A stretch of 34,609 nucleotides of DNA from the IMG/VR virus record IMGVR_UViG_3300022745_000110, positions 1-34,609 of that record. The stretch is one strand, 5' to 3'. Shown here piece by piece: positions 1-6,449 of the stretch. The stretch's first letter is position 1. Each line of letters starts with the position of its first letter. Source of the stretch: a virus. Both the position numbers and the translations under genes were made by a program. The notes beneath the pieces were generated by a model. The model made no database searches. It was not told the origin of the DNA and was given only the letters and a program-made list of their open reading frames with translations.

Positions 1-2
1 CT

Positions 3-368
3 ACTCAGAATCGCTTAATGAAGGCTCTGAGGCCGCTACTTAAGTCTCCCTGTCATGTAGTTCTACTAGCGCATGAGCGGAAAACTACAGACAAGACTAC
101 AGGGGTTACGACTTTCGAGTCTGACTTCGCGCCGCGTCTAAGCAAAGAAATTAACCGCGGCCTCCAAATGATTGGCCGTATGACTGTGAATAGTAATGGT
201 AGCCGTGAACTAATTGTCCGTCCAGTCAAGGGCACACAGGCTAAGACTAGGCTTGATGTACCTAGTAACCCTACGTTGATTCAGGTCATTAACGCTTCTC
301 GTGATACCCCTGTAGCCCCCACAAACTCCGTTGTGTCAACTGATACAGCGGATAACCTAAGTATCTAG
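3..368 (+). CDS. Sak4/RecA-like phage ATPase, C-terminal part (5' end outside window)
   Basis: The reading frame is open from base 3 with no stop before it, so this is the end of a gene that begins upstream; the ATG at 18 is internal. The visible part resembles the C-terminal half of phage AAA_24/Sak4-type RecA-fold ATPases: a strand VVLLAHERK (core beta-strand ending in His, then charged residues), followed by acidic and polar residues and a helix EINRGLQMIGRM, the usual layout after Walker B. The Walker A and B motifs are not in the window. Such proteins act in single-strand annealing recombination or replication and are often encoded beside a DUF669 protein, as here. The stop TAG (366-368) overlaps the AGGAG ribosome binding site of the next gene. 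It carries two copies of the dispersed CTACAGGGG word (97-105 and 307-315, opposite orientations). Family assignment is inferred from pattern and context. Confidence 0.6.
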   Translation, partial: TQNRLMKALRPLLKSPCHVVLLAHERKTTDKTTGVTTFESDFAPRLSKEINRGLQMIGRMTVNSNGSRELIVRPVKGTQAKTRLDVPSNPTLIQVINASRDTPVAPTNSVVSTDTADNLSI

Positions 369-378
369 GAGTAATGAA

Positions 379-792
379 ATGTCGCTTTTTGGTGACCTCG
401 ATATCGAGTCGGCTGAGGATGACCCGTTTGCTATCCCGGATAACACGTACGATTGTTACCTGACGGATGTTAAGGTCGGTCCTACCAAGAATGGTGATAA
501 GACTGGCATGACCCTCGAATTTACTATTGCCGAGGGTGACCACAAGGATAAGAAGATTCAGGAGTGGAAGCGAATTCCTGACCCTTCGAAGCCTGCCGAT
601 GATGATGAGCGGGCTAAGTCTTTCCTTAAGGCTCGTATGCTTGACCTTGGTATTCCGGCTGAGAAGATTAATTCTGTGACGCCGGACGACCTTCTCGGTA
701 CCCACTGTCACGTGTCTGTTAAGAACAACAACGGTTACACGAATGTTCGTAAGGTTACGCTTGCGCCTACTTCGGGTGTGACCTTCCAGTAG
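379..792 (+). CDS. DUF669-like recombination/ssDNA-associated protein
   Basis: 137 aa, acidic N-terminus (SLFGDLDIESAEDDPF) followed by alternating beta-strand segments (YDCYLTDVKVGPTKNGDKTGMTLEFTIAEG) and a C-terminal strand NVRKVTLAP. This shape and length match DUF669-type phage proteins, which have an OB-like fold and are encoded beside Sak4/AAA_24 ATPases and thought to bind single-stranded DNA or the ATPase. The start ATG has AGGAG at 367-371 with a spacing of about 7. Its leucine codons are CTC, CTT and CTG, with no TTA, unlike several neighbours. It is probably cotranslated with the upstream ATPase gene. The function is inferred from family likeness and position; no catalytic motif is visible. 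Confidence 0.55.
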   Translation: MSLFGDLDIESAEDDPFAIPDNTYDCYLTDVKVGPTKNGDKTGMTLEFTIAEGDHKDKKIQEWKRIPDPSKPADDDERAKSFLKARMLDLGIPAEKINSVTPDDLLGTHCHVSVKNNNGYTNVRKVTLAPTSGVTFQ

Positions 793-798
793 TAGAAA

Positions 799-870
799 TA
801 CAGCGGTTCCTTCGAGCCAGGGTAAAAGGGACAAGATTCGTCAGGCTCACTAATCACCCTTCCCGCTGTA
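799..870 (+). ncRNA. Structured element upstream of tRNA-Leu, possible pseudoknot
   Basis: Between the DUF669-like gene and tRNA-Leu. Outer arms TACAGCGG (799-806) and CCGCTGTA (863-870) are perfectly complementary. Inside, GAGCC (814-818) pairs with GGCTC (844-848), while AGGGT (819-823) pairs with ACCCT (856-860). The two inner helices cross, which is the layout of an H-type pseudoknot. No open frame is seen. It may be a leader or processing element for the tRNA, a small RNA, or an attenuator for the upstream unit. Found by eye, no folding energy was computed. Confidence 0.35.
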
Positions 871-871
871 C

Positions 872-944
872 GGCCGATTAGCCCAACGGCAGAGGCAGAG
901 GACTTAAAATCCTCAAAGTGTGGGTTCGAATCCCACATCGGCTA
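872..944 (+). tRNA. tRNA-Leu(UAA), short variable loop
   Basis: Cloverleaf read by eye. The acceptor GGCCGAT (872-878) pairs with ATCGGCT (937-943), with one G-U at the end pair, and the discriminator is A944. Then T8, A9, a D arm with GG, the anticodon stem GAGGA/TCCTC with loop CTTAAAA, and T arm GTGGG-TTCGAAT-CCCAC. The anticodon is UAA, reading UUA leucine codons. CCA is not encoded. The variable region is only 5 nt (AAAGT), class I, whereas bacterial leucine tRNAs are normally class II with a long variable arm. A73 fits leucine identity. Confidence 0.85.
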
Positions 945-967
945 CATTCCCGATTTTAGGAGTTACC

Positions 968-1336
968 ATGATCGTATGCGATATTGATGACACACTCCTA
1001 CATGATGGAGTCTATCCTATTCCCAAGACAATTAAATTTCTCAATGCCCAGGGTCAGCCGATAGTAATTATTACTGCTCGTCCTGAATCTGAGCGGGACC
1101 GTACGATGATCGCACTCCATAAGGCTGGTGTGAAGTTTACCAAACTTCTTATGAAACGACCAGGCTTGACTGATGCTGCTTCCAAATTGGAGAATGTTCG
1201 TTCGCTACAGGGGGTAACGCTAGCAATCGATAACAACCCTGACATGCGGGCCGCTTACAAATCTATTGGTATTCCGGTCCTAGACCCGGCGACAATTAAA
1301 AGGAGTAGTTTCAGTGGGCAAGCAGCAAAAGCCTAA
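968..1336 (+). CDS. HAD-superfamily phosphatase
   Basis: 122 aa. The N-terminal DIDDTLL is HAD motif I (DxDx[TV]), with the nucleophile Asp near residue 5 and the general acid two residues later. VIITARPE is motif II (hydrophobic-Ser/Thr-x-R). A Lys follows in the region KLLMKRPG, and AIDNNPDM is the acidic motif IV. Length and lack of a large cap match the small phage HAD proteins related to polynucleotide kinase 3'-phosphatase or 5'-nucleotidase domains, but no kinase domain is attached. Start ATG 968 has TAGGAG (957-962) upstream with a 5-nt gap. An upstream in-frame start would lie inside the tRNA and was discarded. It overlaps the next gene by 23 nt. Substrate unknown; a role in nucleotide salvage or nucleic-acid end repair is inference. 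Confidence 0.8.
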   Translation: MIVCDIDDTLLHDGVYPIPKTIKFLNAQGQPIVIITARPESERDRTMIALHKAGVKFTKLLMKRPGLTDAASKLENVRSLQGVTLAIDNNPDMRAAYKSIGIPVLDPATIKRSSFSGQAAKA

Positions 1337-1517
1337 GCCGGTCAGTAAGATCGTTAGTAACGATGAGCGGCCTAATGGTAAGAAGCCTAAGCAAAATCCT
1401 AAGACCAATAAGCGCAAGCCTAACGGCTCCGTCGGCGGGTATAGCGTTGAGGCGCTTGCTAGGCGAGAGCAGCGCAGGGCTGCTGTTACACTGGCAGGAC
1501 TTCGTGGACAGTCCTAG
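1314..1517 (+). CDS. Small lysine/arginine-rich protein
   Basis: 67 aa, start GTG 1314 preceded by AAAGGAGTAG (1298-1307). The first half is almost only Lys, Pro, Asn and Gln (GKQQKPKPVSKIVSNDERPNGKKPKQNPKTNKRKPNG), the second half a short helix EALARREQRRAAVTLAGL. It has no known domain. The basic, disordered character suggests nucleic-acid binding. It sits between a HAD phosphatase (23-nt overlap) and an HNH nuclease (14-nt overlap), so it is translationally coupled to both. Function unknown. Confidence 0.6.
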   Translation: MGKQQKPKPVSKIVSNDERPNGKKPKQNPKTNKRKPNGSVGGYSVEALARREQRRAAVTLAGLRGQS

Positions 1518-1791
1518 TAAGAAGTATCGCAGGCGTCGTAATATGTATATCAATCTTATGGGTGGTGAGTGTGTTGAGTGTGGATCAAAAGATCGATTAG
1601 AATTTGACCACATCCATCCAGAGTTTAAAGAATATGATATCGCTCATATTATGTTAGGCGCGTTTGACAGACTAGAAGCAGAGTTAGGTAAGTGCCAAAT
1701 ACTTTGTCACGTCTGTCATTTAACTAAAACTATAAGTGAACGGCGCGGAGTAGATATCCTCATGGCGCGGCCCGTTCGGTCGGTGCCCTGA
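1504..1791 (+). CDS. HNH endonuclease
   Basis: About 95 aa from GTG 1504. The motifs CVECGSKDRLEFDHIHPE and, later, CQILCHVCHLTKT are the classic HNH layout: a CxxC zinc pair, a DHI catalytic centre, an Asn-equivalent region and a second CxxC with following His. The start is a choice: GTG 1504 has GGCAGGAC about 5-10 nt upstream and overlaps the preceding gene by 14 nt; ATG 1543 is an alternative that would remove the basic tail SKKYRRRRN. Longer forms starting at 1363 would read through the previous gene and are unlikely. HNH proteins of this size are either free-standing homing nucleases or packaging-associated. Its position near tRNAs, away from terminase, favours a homing-type or host-attacking role. 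A strong GC hairpin follows directly. Confidence 0.8.
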   Translation: MDSPSKKYRRRRNMYINLMGGECVECGSKDRLEFDHIHPEFKEYDIAHIMLGAFDRLEAELGKCQILCHVCHLTKTISERRGVDILMARPVRSVP

Positions 1792-1851
1792 GGGTGCCCC
1801 GTGGCGGCCCTGTGCGGCCCTGTGGGGGCATGACAGGGGGCCGGGGCACCC
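1792..1851 (+). terminator. GC-rich stem-loop after HNH gene
   Basis: Arms GGGTGCCCC (1792-1800) and GGGGCACCC (1843-1851) are perfect, and inner bases 1806-1813 pair with 1833-1842 with a 2-nt bulge. Inside are two tandem copies of CGGCCCTGTG (1805-1824). The hairpin begins right after the TGA stop at 1789-1791. No T-tract follows, as in many actinobacterial terminators. It could instead separate the mRNA from the tRNA-Gln transcript by blocking decay. The base composition is much richer in GC than its neighbours. Confidence 0.55.
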
Positions 1852-1899
1852 TGGGGAGGGGTCAGGGTTCTAGGCCCTTAGAAATTAGCAATAGAATCT

Positions 1900-1970
1900 T
1901 GTGGGATCGTCTAATGGCAGGACACGGGATTTTGGTTCCCGCTATCTAGGTTCGAATCCTAGTCCCACAG
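1900..1970 (+). tRNA. tRNA-Gln(UUG)
   Basis: The acceptor TGTGGGA (1900-1906) pairs with TCCCACA (1963-1969), with discriminator G1970, which fits glutamine identity. The D arm is GTCT...GGAC. The anticodon stem CGGGA/TCCCG encloses the loop TTTTGGT, giving anticodon UUG (CAA codons). The T arm is CTAGG-TTCGAAT-CCTAG. CCA is not encoded. Confidence 0.88.
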
Positions 1971-2159
1971 CGGATATCTGCTCGTTGTATAGGAACGTGG
2001 GGGACACCCACCTATCGCGCCGGATATCAGATCGGTCAGGTAAACGTATCTCGCGGTTTCCTTACCCGACGACTTGTTACGACTCGTCCTATGGGTGTAT
2101 GGATTAAAATACCACAAGGGTGATCGCAATATAAAAGCGTTCGATTCCTGACCGATCAC
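1971..2159 (+). other. Structured gene-free spacer between tRNA-Gln and tRNA-Lys
   Basis: No convincing reading frame. It holds an 11-bp perfect inverted repeat, GATCGGTCAGG (2030-2040) with CCTGACCGATC (2147-2157). This encloses smaller helices: GGTAA/TTACC (2039-2043/2062-2066) and GACGA/TCGTC (2068-2072/2084-2088). Upstream is a further hairpin GTGGG/CCCAC (1997-2001/2007-2011). The sequence GTTCGATTCC (2139-2148) looks like a tRNA T-loop, but no T stem forms, so it is not a tRNA. It may be a small RNA or a processing element cut out with the tRNAs. Confidence 0.35.
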
Positions 2160-2232
2160 GGGGTATTAGCTCAGTTGGCAGAGCAGCGGACTTTTAATCC
2201 GCGGGTCGTAGGTTCGATCCCTACATGCCCCA
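2160..2232 (+). tRNA. tRNA-Lys(UUU)
   Basis: The acceptor GGGGTAT (2160-2166) pairs with ATGCCCC (2225-2231), one G-U pair, discriminator A2232. The D arm is GCTC-AGTTGGCA-GAGC. The anticodon stem GCGGA/TCCGC encloses CTTTTAA, anticodon UUU (AAA and AAG codons). The T arm is GTAGG-TTCGATC-CCTAC. CCA is not encoded. A start codon begins two bases after the discriminator base. Confidence 0.92.
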
Positions 2233-2233
2233 C

Positions 2234-2437
2234 ATGAACAGATTAAACTTAGCAGGATGGTACTACTGTCCTGTTCATAGTCAAATGGAGAACTGGAGTT
2301 TAGGCTCCTGCATTGCTGTAGTAGATGCTGGAACATGGGACGACTATGTAACCATGCTTAACGAACATACAGTATTGCGTCCCGTAGGTAGTTACGACGT
2401 AGTAGAGCACGGCCCCGATCCAATTTCTATTCGTTAG
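2234..2437 (+). CDS. Unknown small protein directly abutting tRNA-Lys
   Basis: 67 aa from ATG 2234; a longer start at 2225 lies inside the tRNA acceptor stem. There is no ribosome binding site, because the 20 bases upstream are the tRNA T arm and acceptor. If tRNA 3' processing cuts after A2232, the mRNA would begin with a single C before AUG, effectively leaderless, which actinobacteria translate well. The protein has two Cys (WYYCPVHS and GSCIAVV) and a W-rich N-terminus, with no domain I recognise. It lies 8 nt upstream of the primase-helicase start and may be cotranscribed with it. Confidence 0.55.
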   Translation: MNRLNLAGWYYCPVHSQMENWSLGSCIAVVDAGTWDDYVTMLNEHTVLRPVGSYDVVEHGPDPISIR

Positions 2438-2445
2438 GGAGCGTG

Positions 2446-4221
2446 ATGGATAATGTGACCGCACTTAACCCATCGCGTGACCTCTCAGAGTTCTTCGAAT
2501 TTATGTATGGTGACCAAACGGGTTATGCGTACGTTCCGGTCAAGCATCCAGAGACAGAAGAATGGACGTCGGCTTTCTTTAACTGGCCGACAGAAAAGAC
2601 TGAACTGGTCGCGCATGTATTAGGACATACAAAGCAGAATGAAGTTTACTTCGGCCCTGCCCTGTATACAGCGCCTCATGCAACAAAAGAATACGTCAAG
2701 GGTACCTACATGCTGTGGGTTGATTTCGATGGGAATGCCCCGGAGAATTATAACATTACAGGAGTTGCGGTCCCTTCTCTTATCGTTCAGTCTAGTGATA
2801 AAGGTCATGAGCATGTTTACTGGAAACTCGACTATTTCGAAGTTGATTCCGATAACATCGAACGTGCTAATCGTGCATTGGCTTACTCACTCAAAGCCGA
2901 TACATCTGGATGGGACGTCACTCAGGTCTTACGTCCTCCTGGGACCAGTAATCACAAACGTAACCGCCCTGTAGCAATAAGTCAGCAATGGTCCGGTAGT
3001 ATTAGTGTAGATATTTTTGACAACCTACCCCATATCCAAGAGGTTGTTAAAGATATCGATCTAGGGTCTGTCCCTGATGCACTTGATGTTATTGCTAAAT
3101 TCGTATGGGACCAAGAAGCATTTGCCTTCTTCCGTAAGAAGGAAATTCCGACTGGTTCTCGTTCGTCGGCAATGATGCGTCTCGGCTACTACTGCGCAGA
3201 AATGGGTATGTCGGATGAAGAAGCATTTAGTATTCTTGACAATGCCGATCAACGCTGGAAGAAGTTCGTTAAGCGTAGTGACCGTAAACGGCGTCTGCTC
3301 GATATTATTAACAGGGCGCGTCTTAAGTTTCCGCTTGACCCCCAAGAAATCATTATTGACGAATTTCCCGTTTATCACTACCAGGATTTTCTTGACTCAG
3401 ACATTACTGTGGAATGGATCTTACCAGGATTTCTACAGCGTGGTGGTTCGGTACTTCTTTCGGGACCGGCTGGTACTGGTAAGTCTCAGTTAACCCTACA
3501 GTTCGCTATTCACATGGCGCTTGGCAAAGATTTTCTTGGCTGGAAAATCGACAAGTGCTACAAGATGGCTTTCTTTAGTCTCGAAATGGGTCATGCTGAA
3601 CTTAAATATTTCCTAACACTGATGGATGAAGTGCTGACGCCTGAGGAACGAGTTAAACTTAACGAGAATTTTATCTGGCTGCCATTGGGTGAGGCATTAC
3701 TACTTGCATCGCCAGGCGAACAAACTAAGATTCAGAGGTTTATCGATGAACACGCCCCTGACGGTATCGTATTTGACTCCCTCTCGGTTACAACGGAAGA
3801 TGAACTCGCGTCAGAAGTTGCGACTAAAGCAATCTTTATGTTCGTCAACAAGTTGCGGAACCAGCACGACATGTTTGTTTGGTTCATCCACCACAACCGT
3901 AAGGCACAAACTAACAACAAAAAGCCCAACAAACTCTCAGATGTGTTTGGTTCGTATATTATTACTAGCCAGCCCACGGCGATCGTTAACCTTTGGCCGA
4001 CTGCTAAAGGAATCGAAGTTACAGGGCTTAAGATTCGTCTTGCCCCGCCGTTCGCGTTTAAAATCTCTCGATCAGAGCATCTGACATTCGAGAAGATTGA
4101 GCAGTCAGATGTTTCACCAGAGGATCTTAAAGCGATGGTAGCCAATCTCGGAGGGGGTGACGATAGTAATGGTAATGATGACGCATCAACCGGGGAAGGT
4201 AATTCTTTCCTTGGCTTCTAG
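2446..4221 (+). CDS. Primase-helicase (PrimPol-like domain fused to RecA-fold helicase)
   Basis: 591 aa from ATG 2446, with TAGGGAG about 5 nt upstream; a GTG 3 nt earlier is possible. The N-terminal part looks like an archaeo-eukaryotic primase (PrimPol) domain: VDFD at about 92-95 (metal-binding DxD), SSDKGHEHVYWK at about 117-128 (the SxxGxH-type motif) and RPPGTSNHK at about 163-171. A helical linker follows (about 225-290). The C-terminal half is a RepA/DnaB-like RecA ATPase: Walker A GPAGTGKS at about 340-347, Walker B GIVFDSLSV near 440, and a sensor strand MFVWFIHHNRK. The last 25 residues are Gly/Asp/Asn-rich. It would unwind the fork and lay primers for the polymerase encoded next; the two genes overlap by about 50 nt. 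The primase call rests on motifs seen by eye, while the ATPase call is firm. Confidence 0.85.
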   Translation: MDNVTALNPSRDLSEFFEFMYGDQTGYAYVPVKHPETEEWTSAFFNWPTEKTELVAHVLGHTKQNEVYFGPALYTAPHATKEYVKGTYMLWVDFDGNAPENYNITGVAVPSLIVQSSDKGHEHVYWKLDYFEVDSDNIERANRALAYSLKADTSGWDVTQVLRPPGTSNHKRNRPVAISQQWSGSISVDIFDNLPHIQEVVKDIDLGSVPDALDVIAKFVWDQEAFAFFRKKEIPTGSRSSAMMRLGYYCAEMGMSDEEAFSILDNADQRWKKFVKRSDRKRRLLDIINRARLKFPLDPQEIIIDEFPVYHYQDFLDSDITVEWILPGFLQRGGSVLLSGPAGTGKSQLTLQFAIHMALGKDFLGWKIDKCYKMAFFSLEMGHAELKYFLTLMDEVLTPEERVKLNENFIWLPLGEALLLASPGEQTKIQRFIDEHAPDGIVFDSLSVTTEDELASEVATKAIFMFVNKLRNQHDMFVWFIHHNRKAQTNNKKPNKLSDVFGSYIITSQPTAIVNLWPTAKGIEVTGLKIRLAPPFAFKISRSEHLTFEKIEQSDVSPEDLKAMVANLGGGDDSNGNDDASTGEGNSFLGF

Positions 4222-5935
4222 CGATCAAGAGTTCGACCAGTTTATTACGTATGCTAGTAAGGCTCCTATCCTTGCAGTAGATACTGAGGCCAATGGCGAA
4301 GAAGTACGGGATACTCGTGGTCAGTGTATGGGTATCTCGATGGCCTTTAGGGGTACTGATGGCGTGCTATTTGCCGCCTATATGCCCTTTCGCCATGAAG
4401 ACTATAATTGGTCAGAAGCGCGTTTAGCCCGGGTAAGAGACTTGCTACAGGGGCATCCATGCCTAGTGGCGCATAATATGAAGTTCGATATCGTCTCTCT
4501 TAGTACGCTCGGTATCAAGGTTACTAATATGTTCTATTGCACCATGCTTATGGCTCATCTTCTGAATGAGAACGAGTTTAACTACTCACTAGATGCTCTC
4601 ACTAAAAAATACCTCAACGATGAAGGCAAACGTACTAGTGAGGACTTCCTTGCGATTAAGGCTGAGTGTGGTTGGGCAGGTATTCCGGCCGCGGTGATGT
4701 TCGACTACTCCGTCTATGATGCCGAACTACACTTACGTCTCTTTGAGTACCTTCTTCCAAAGTTTATCGCTGAGGGTATCGAAGAGTATTGGATTAAGTA
4801 CGAGAAGCCCTTTATGGAGACTATTATCCTGATGGAGTCTCGTGGCATTGCGATCGATGAGAAAGTAATCATCACGGAGTGGATGCGCGGTAGTAAAATT
4901 AAGACCGAAATCGTCGAACGCCTCGGCCGTAACCCAGGCTCCCCTGTAGAACTCGAAAAAATGCTGATTAATGAGTTGGGCCTTCCTGTAGTAAAGCGTA
5001 CTAAGGCTGGGCGGGTATCCTTTAACAAGGAGGCTATGCAAGAGTACGATGATATGCTAAGCCGTGAAGATAACTATTTAGCGAAGGAAATCTTCACTTA
5101 CCGCGGATGGCAGAAAACACTCAGCAGTAACTATCAGGCTTACATGAAATATAGGAGTCCAGATGAACGACTCCGGTGTAACTATAAACTTCACGGTACA
5201 AAAACTGGAAGACTTAGTTGCGAGGAACCTAATCTCCAGCAGATCCCCCGAGAGTCCACTAACGATTGGAATGGTAACCTTAAGGCTGCTTTCGTACCAG
5301 CCCCAGGTTACAAACTTTACGAAGCAGACTTCTCTCAACTTGAGTTACGACTCGCTGCCGCCTATGCCCAGGAAAGAGGACTACTCGAAGTCTTTGAGCA
5401 AGGACGAGATATTTTTACAGAAATGTCTCAGGGCATTGGAATGTCTAGACAGGACACCAAGACACTCACTTATACCATCCAATATGGTGGTGGTGTTACC
5501 CGAATATCCAATGTCTTCCGAGTCACCCCTGAGCGAGCGGCTGCTATCCGCCAAAACTTCTATAGTACATATCCAGGGTTTCGAAAAATCACGGAGTTGG
5601 CTGCGAATAAATGTAAGGCCGTTGGATCAATCAGACTATGGTCCGGTCGATACCGGCACTTTGAGGATCGACGTGGCGATGCACACAAAGCCTTTAACTC
5701 AGTAATTCAGGGTGGGGCTGCGGACGTAGTTAAAATGGTCATGAATCGGTTACGAACTGAGGTTGACCATGACGAAGAATGCCGTATGCTTCTACAGGTA
5801 CACGATAGCGTAGTATTTGAAATTCGGGAGGATGTGCTTATGGACTACCTACCGCGCATCCAAAAAATCATGACTGACTTGCCTGAATTCGGAGTAAGGT
5901 TTGCAGTCGATATCCACGAATGGGGTTCCAAATGA
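4169..5935 (+). CDS. Family A DNA polymerase with 3'-5' exonuclease
   Basis: About 588 aa from ATG 4169. The exonuclease domain shows VDTEANGEE (Exo I DxE near residue 38), VAHNMKFDI (Exo II) and YSVYDAEL (Exo III YxxxD), so proofreading should be intact. The polymerase domain shows motif A YEADFSQLELR (Asp near 387), motif B RQDTKTLTYTIQYGGG (R...K...YG) and motif C LQVHDSVVFE (HD near 545). There is no 5'-3' exonuclease domain, as in T7-like and actinophage polymerases. The start is uncertain: GGTGA at 4156-4160 suits ATG 4169, while GTG 4157, ATG 4175 and ATG 4178 are alternatives. It overlaps the primase-helicase gene end, implying translational coupling. It carries two copies of the CTACAGGGG word (4445 and 4941). 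This is the replicative polymerase of the phage. Confidence 0.95.
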   Translation: MVMMTHQPGKVILSLASSDQEFDQFITYASKAPILAVDTEANGEEVRDTRGQCMGISMAFRGTDGVLFAAYMPFRHEDYNWSEARLARVRDLLQGHPCLVAHNMKFDIVSLSTLGIKVTNMFYCTMLMAHLLNENEFNYSLDALTKKYLNDEGKRTSEDFLAIKAECGWAGIPAAVMFDYSVYDAELHLRLFEYLLPKFIAEGIEEYWIKYEKPFMETIILMESRGIAIDEKVIITEWMRGSKIKTEIVERLGRNPGSPVELEKMLINELGLPVVKRTKAGRVSFNKEAMQEYDDMLSREDNYLAKEIFTYRGWQKTLSSNYQAYMKYRSPDERLRCNYKLHGTKTGRLSCEEPNLQQIPRESTNDWNGNLKAAFVPAPGYKLYEADFSQLELRLAAAYAQERGLLEVFEQGRDIFTEMSQGIGMSRQDTKTLTYTIQYGGGVTRISNVFRVTPERAAAIRQNFYSTYPGFRKITELAANKCKAVGSIRLWSGRYRHFEDRRGDAHKAFNSVIQGGAADVVKMVMNRLRTEVDHDEECRMLLQVHDSVVFEIREDVLMDYLPRIQKIMTDLPEFGVRFAVDIHEWGSK

Positions 5936-6219
5936 GTAATATCATGGATGCTGCTATCGCAAAAAAGATTAGTTCTACTTCCCTGAGCGTAGCGGAAGAT
6001 GAATTAGACTCTCAAATTAACCGTCTTAGTGATATCTCTAGTTCTCTCGTTGGTGTTATCTACAAGGTACTGCGTCCTGGTGGTAATGATGAGCCTAATG
6101 TGCCGGTAGGAGAGCATATCATGGATAGTGCTATGGCTTCCAATATTATGGGCTATGCTGATAGGATTCGTCTAATCACTAACAGGCTAGAAGACGCGTA
6201 CTCACGAGTTGATCTGTAA
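5932..6219 (+). CDS. Unknown helical protein after DNA polymerase
   Basis: 95 aa. The ATG at 5932 overlaps the polymerase stop (ATGA), so translation is coupled. The protein is predicted helical, with a hydrophobic segment SSLVGVIYKVLRPGG in the middle and a C-terminal heptad-like stretch IMGYADRIRLITNRLEDAYSRV that could form a coiled coil. No domain is recognised. Small helical proteins in this position in actinophages are usually hypothetical; a polymerase accessory role is only a guess from position. The stop overlaps the next start (TAATG). Confidence 0.6.
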   Translation: MSNIMDAAIAKKISSTSLSVAEDELDSQINRLSDISSSLVGVIYKVLRPGGNDEPNVPVGEHIMDSAMASNIMGYADRIRLITNRLEDAYSRVDL

Positions 6220-6449
6220 TGACTAGGATTGCTAGAGGTAGTTTCTTTGTAGGGACGCTATTCGCGTTAATGTCACTACTTCTGCAACTAAAGGCTACTA
6301 CCGGCGCCTGGGTAGGTGTTCCTTGTAAGATTGACCAGGTGTACTATAAGTATAGTTGGATGAGTAGTTGGTCATTTGGTCTTGCCTGTGTAGCAGTCAC
6401 GTTATTTGTATACGGACTCCTGCTTAGGAAGCCTAGTGCCAAATCGTAA
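6219..6449 (+). CDS. Small membrane protein, two transmembrane segments
   Basis: 76 aa, starting in the TAATG overlap with the previous gene. Two hydrophobic segments (about residues 7-24, FFVGTLFALMSLLLQL, and 51-69, SFGLACVAVTLFVYGLLL) are separated by a loop with one Cys and several aromatics; the tail is KPSAKS. Positive residues flank the first segment (TRIARG). It overlaps the resolvase gene by 14 nt. It could be a membrane anchor or a superinfection-exclusion type protein. A holin role is less likely because the lysis genes are elsewhere. Function unknown. Confidence 0.55.
   Translation: MTRIARGSFFVGTLFALMSLLLQLKATTGAWVGVPCKIDQVYYKYSWMSSWSFGLACVAVTLFVYGLLLRKPSAKS

Noticed and set aside
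289-834. Long open frame on the - strand
   Set aside because: It lies opposite the DUF669-like gene, is basic and low in sense, and its end crosses the stem-loop; a shadow of the real gene.
1363-1503. N-terminal extension of the HNH gene
   Set aside because: It reads through the basic protein gene in another frame and has no domain; GTG 1504 has a ribosome binding site.
2030-2157. tRNA or tmRNA candidate
   Set aside because: A T-loop-like word is present, but no T stem, D arm or anticodon stem can be formed, and no tag frame is seen.
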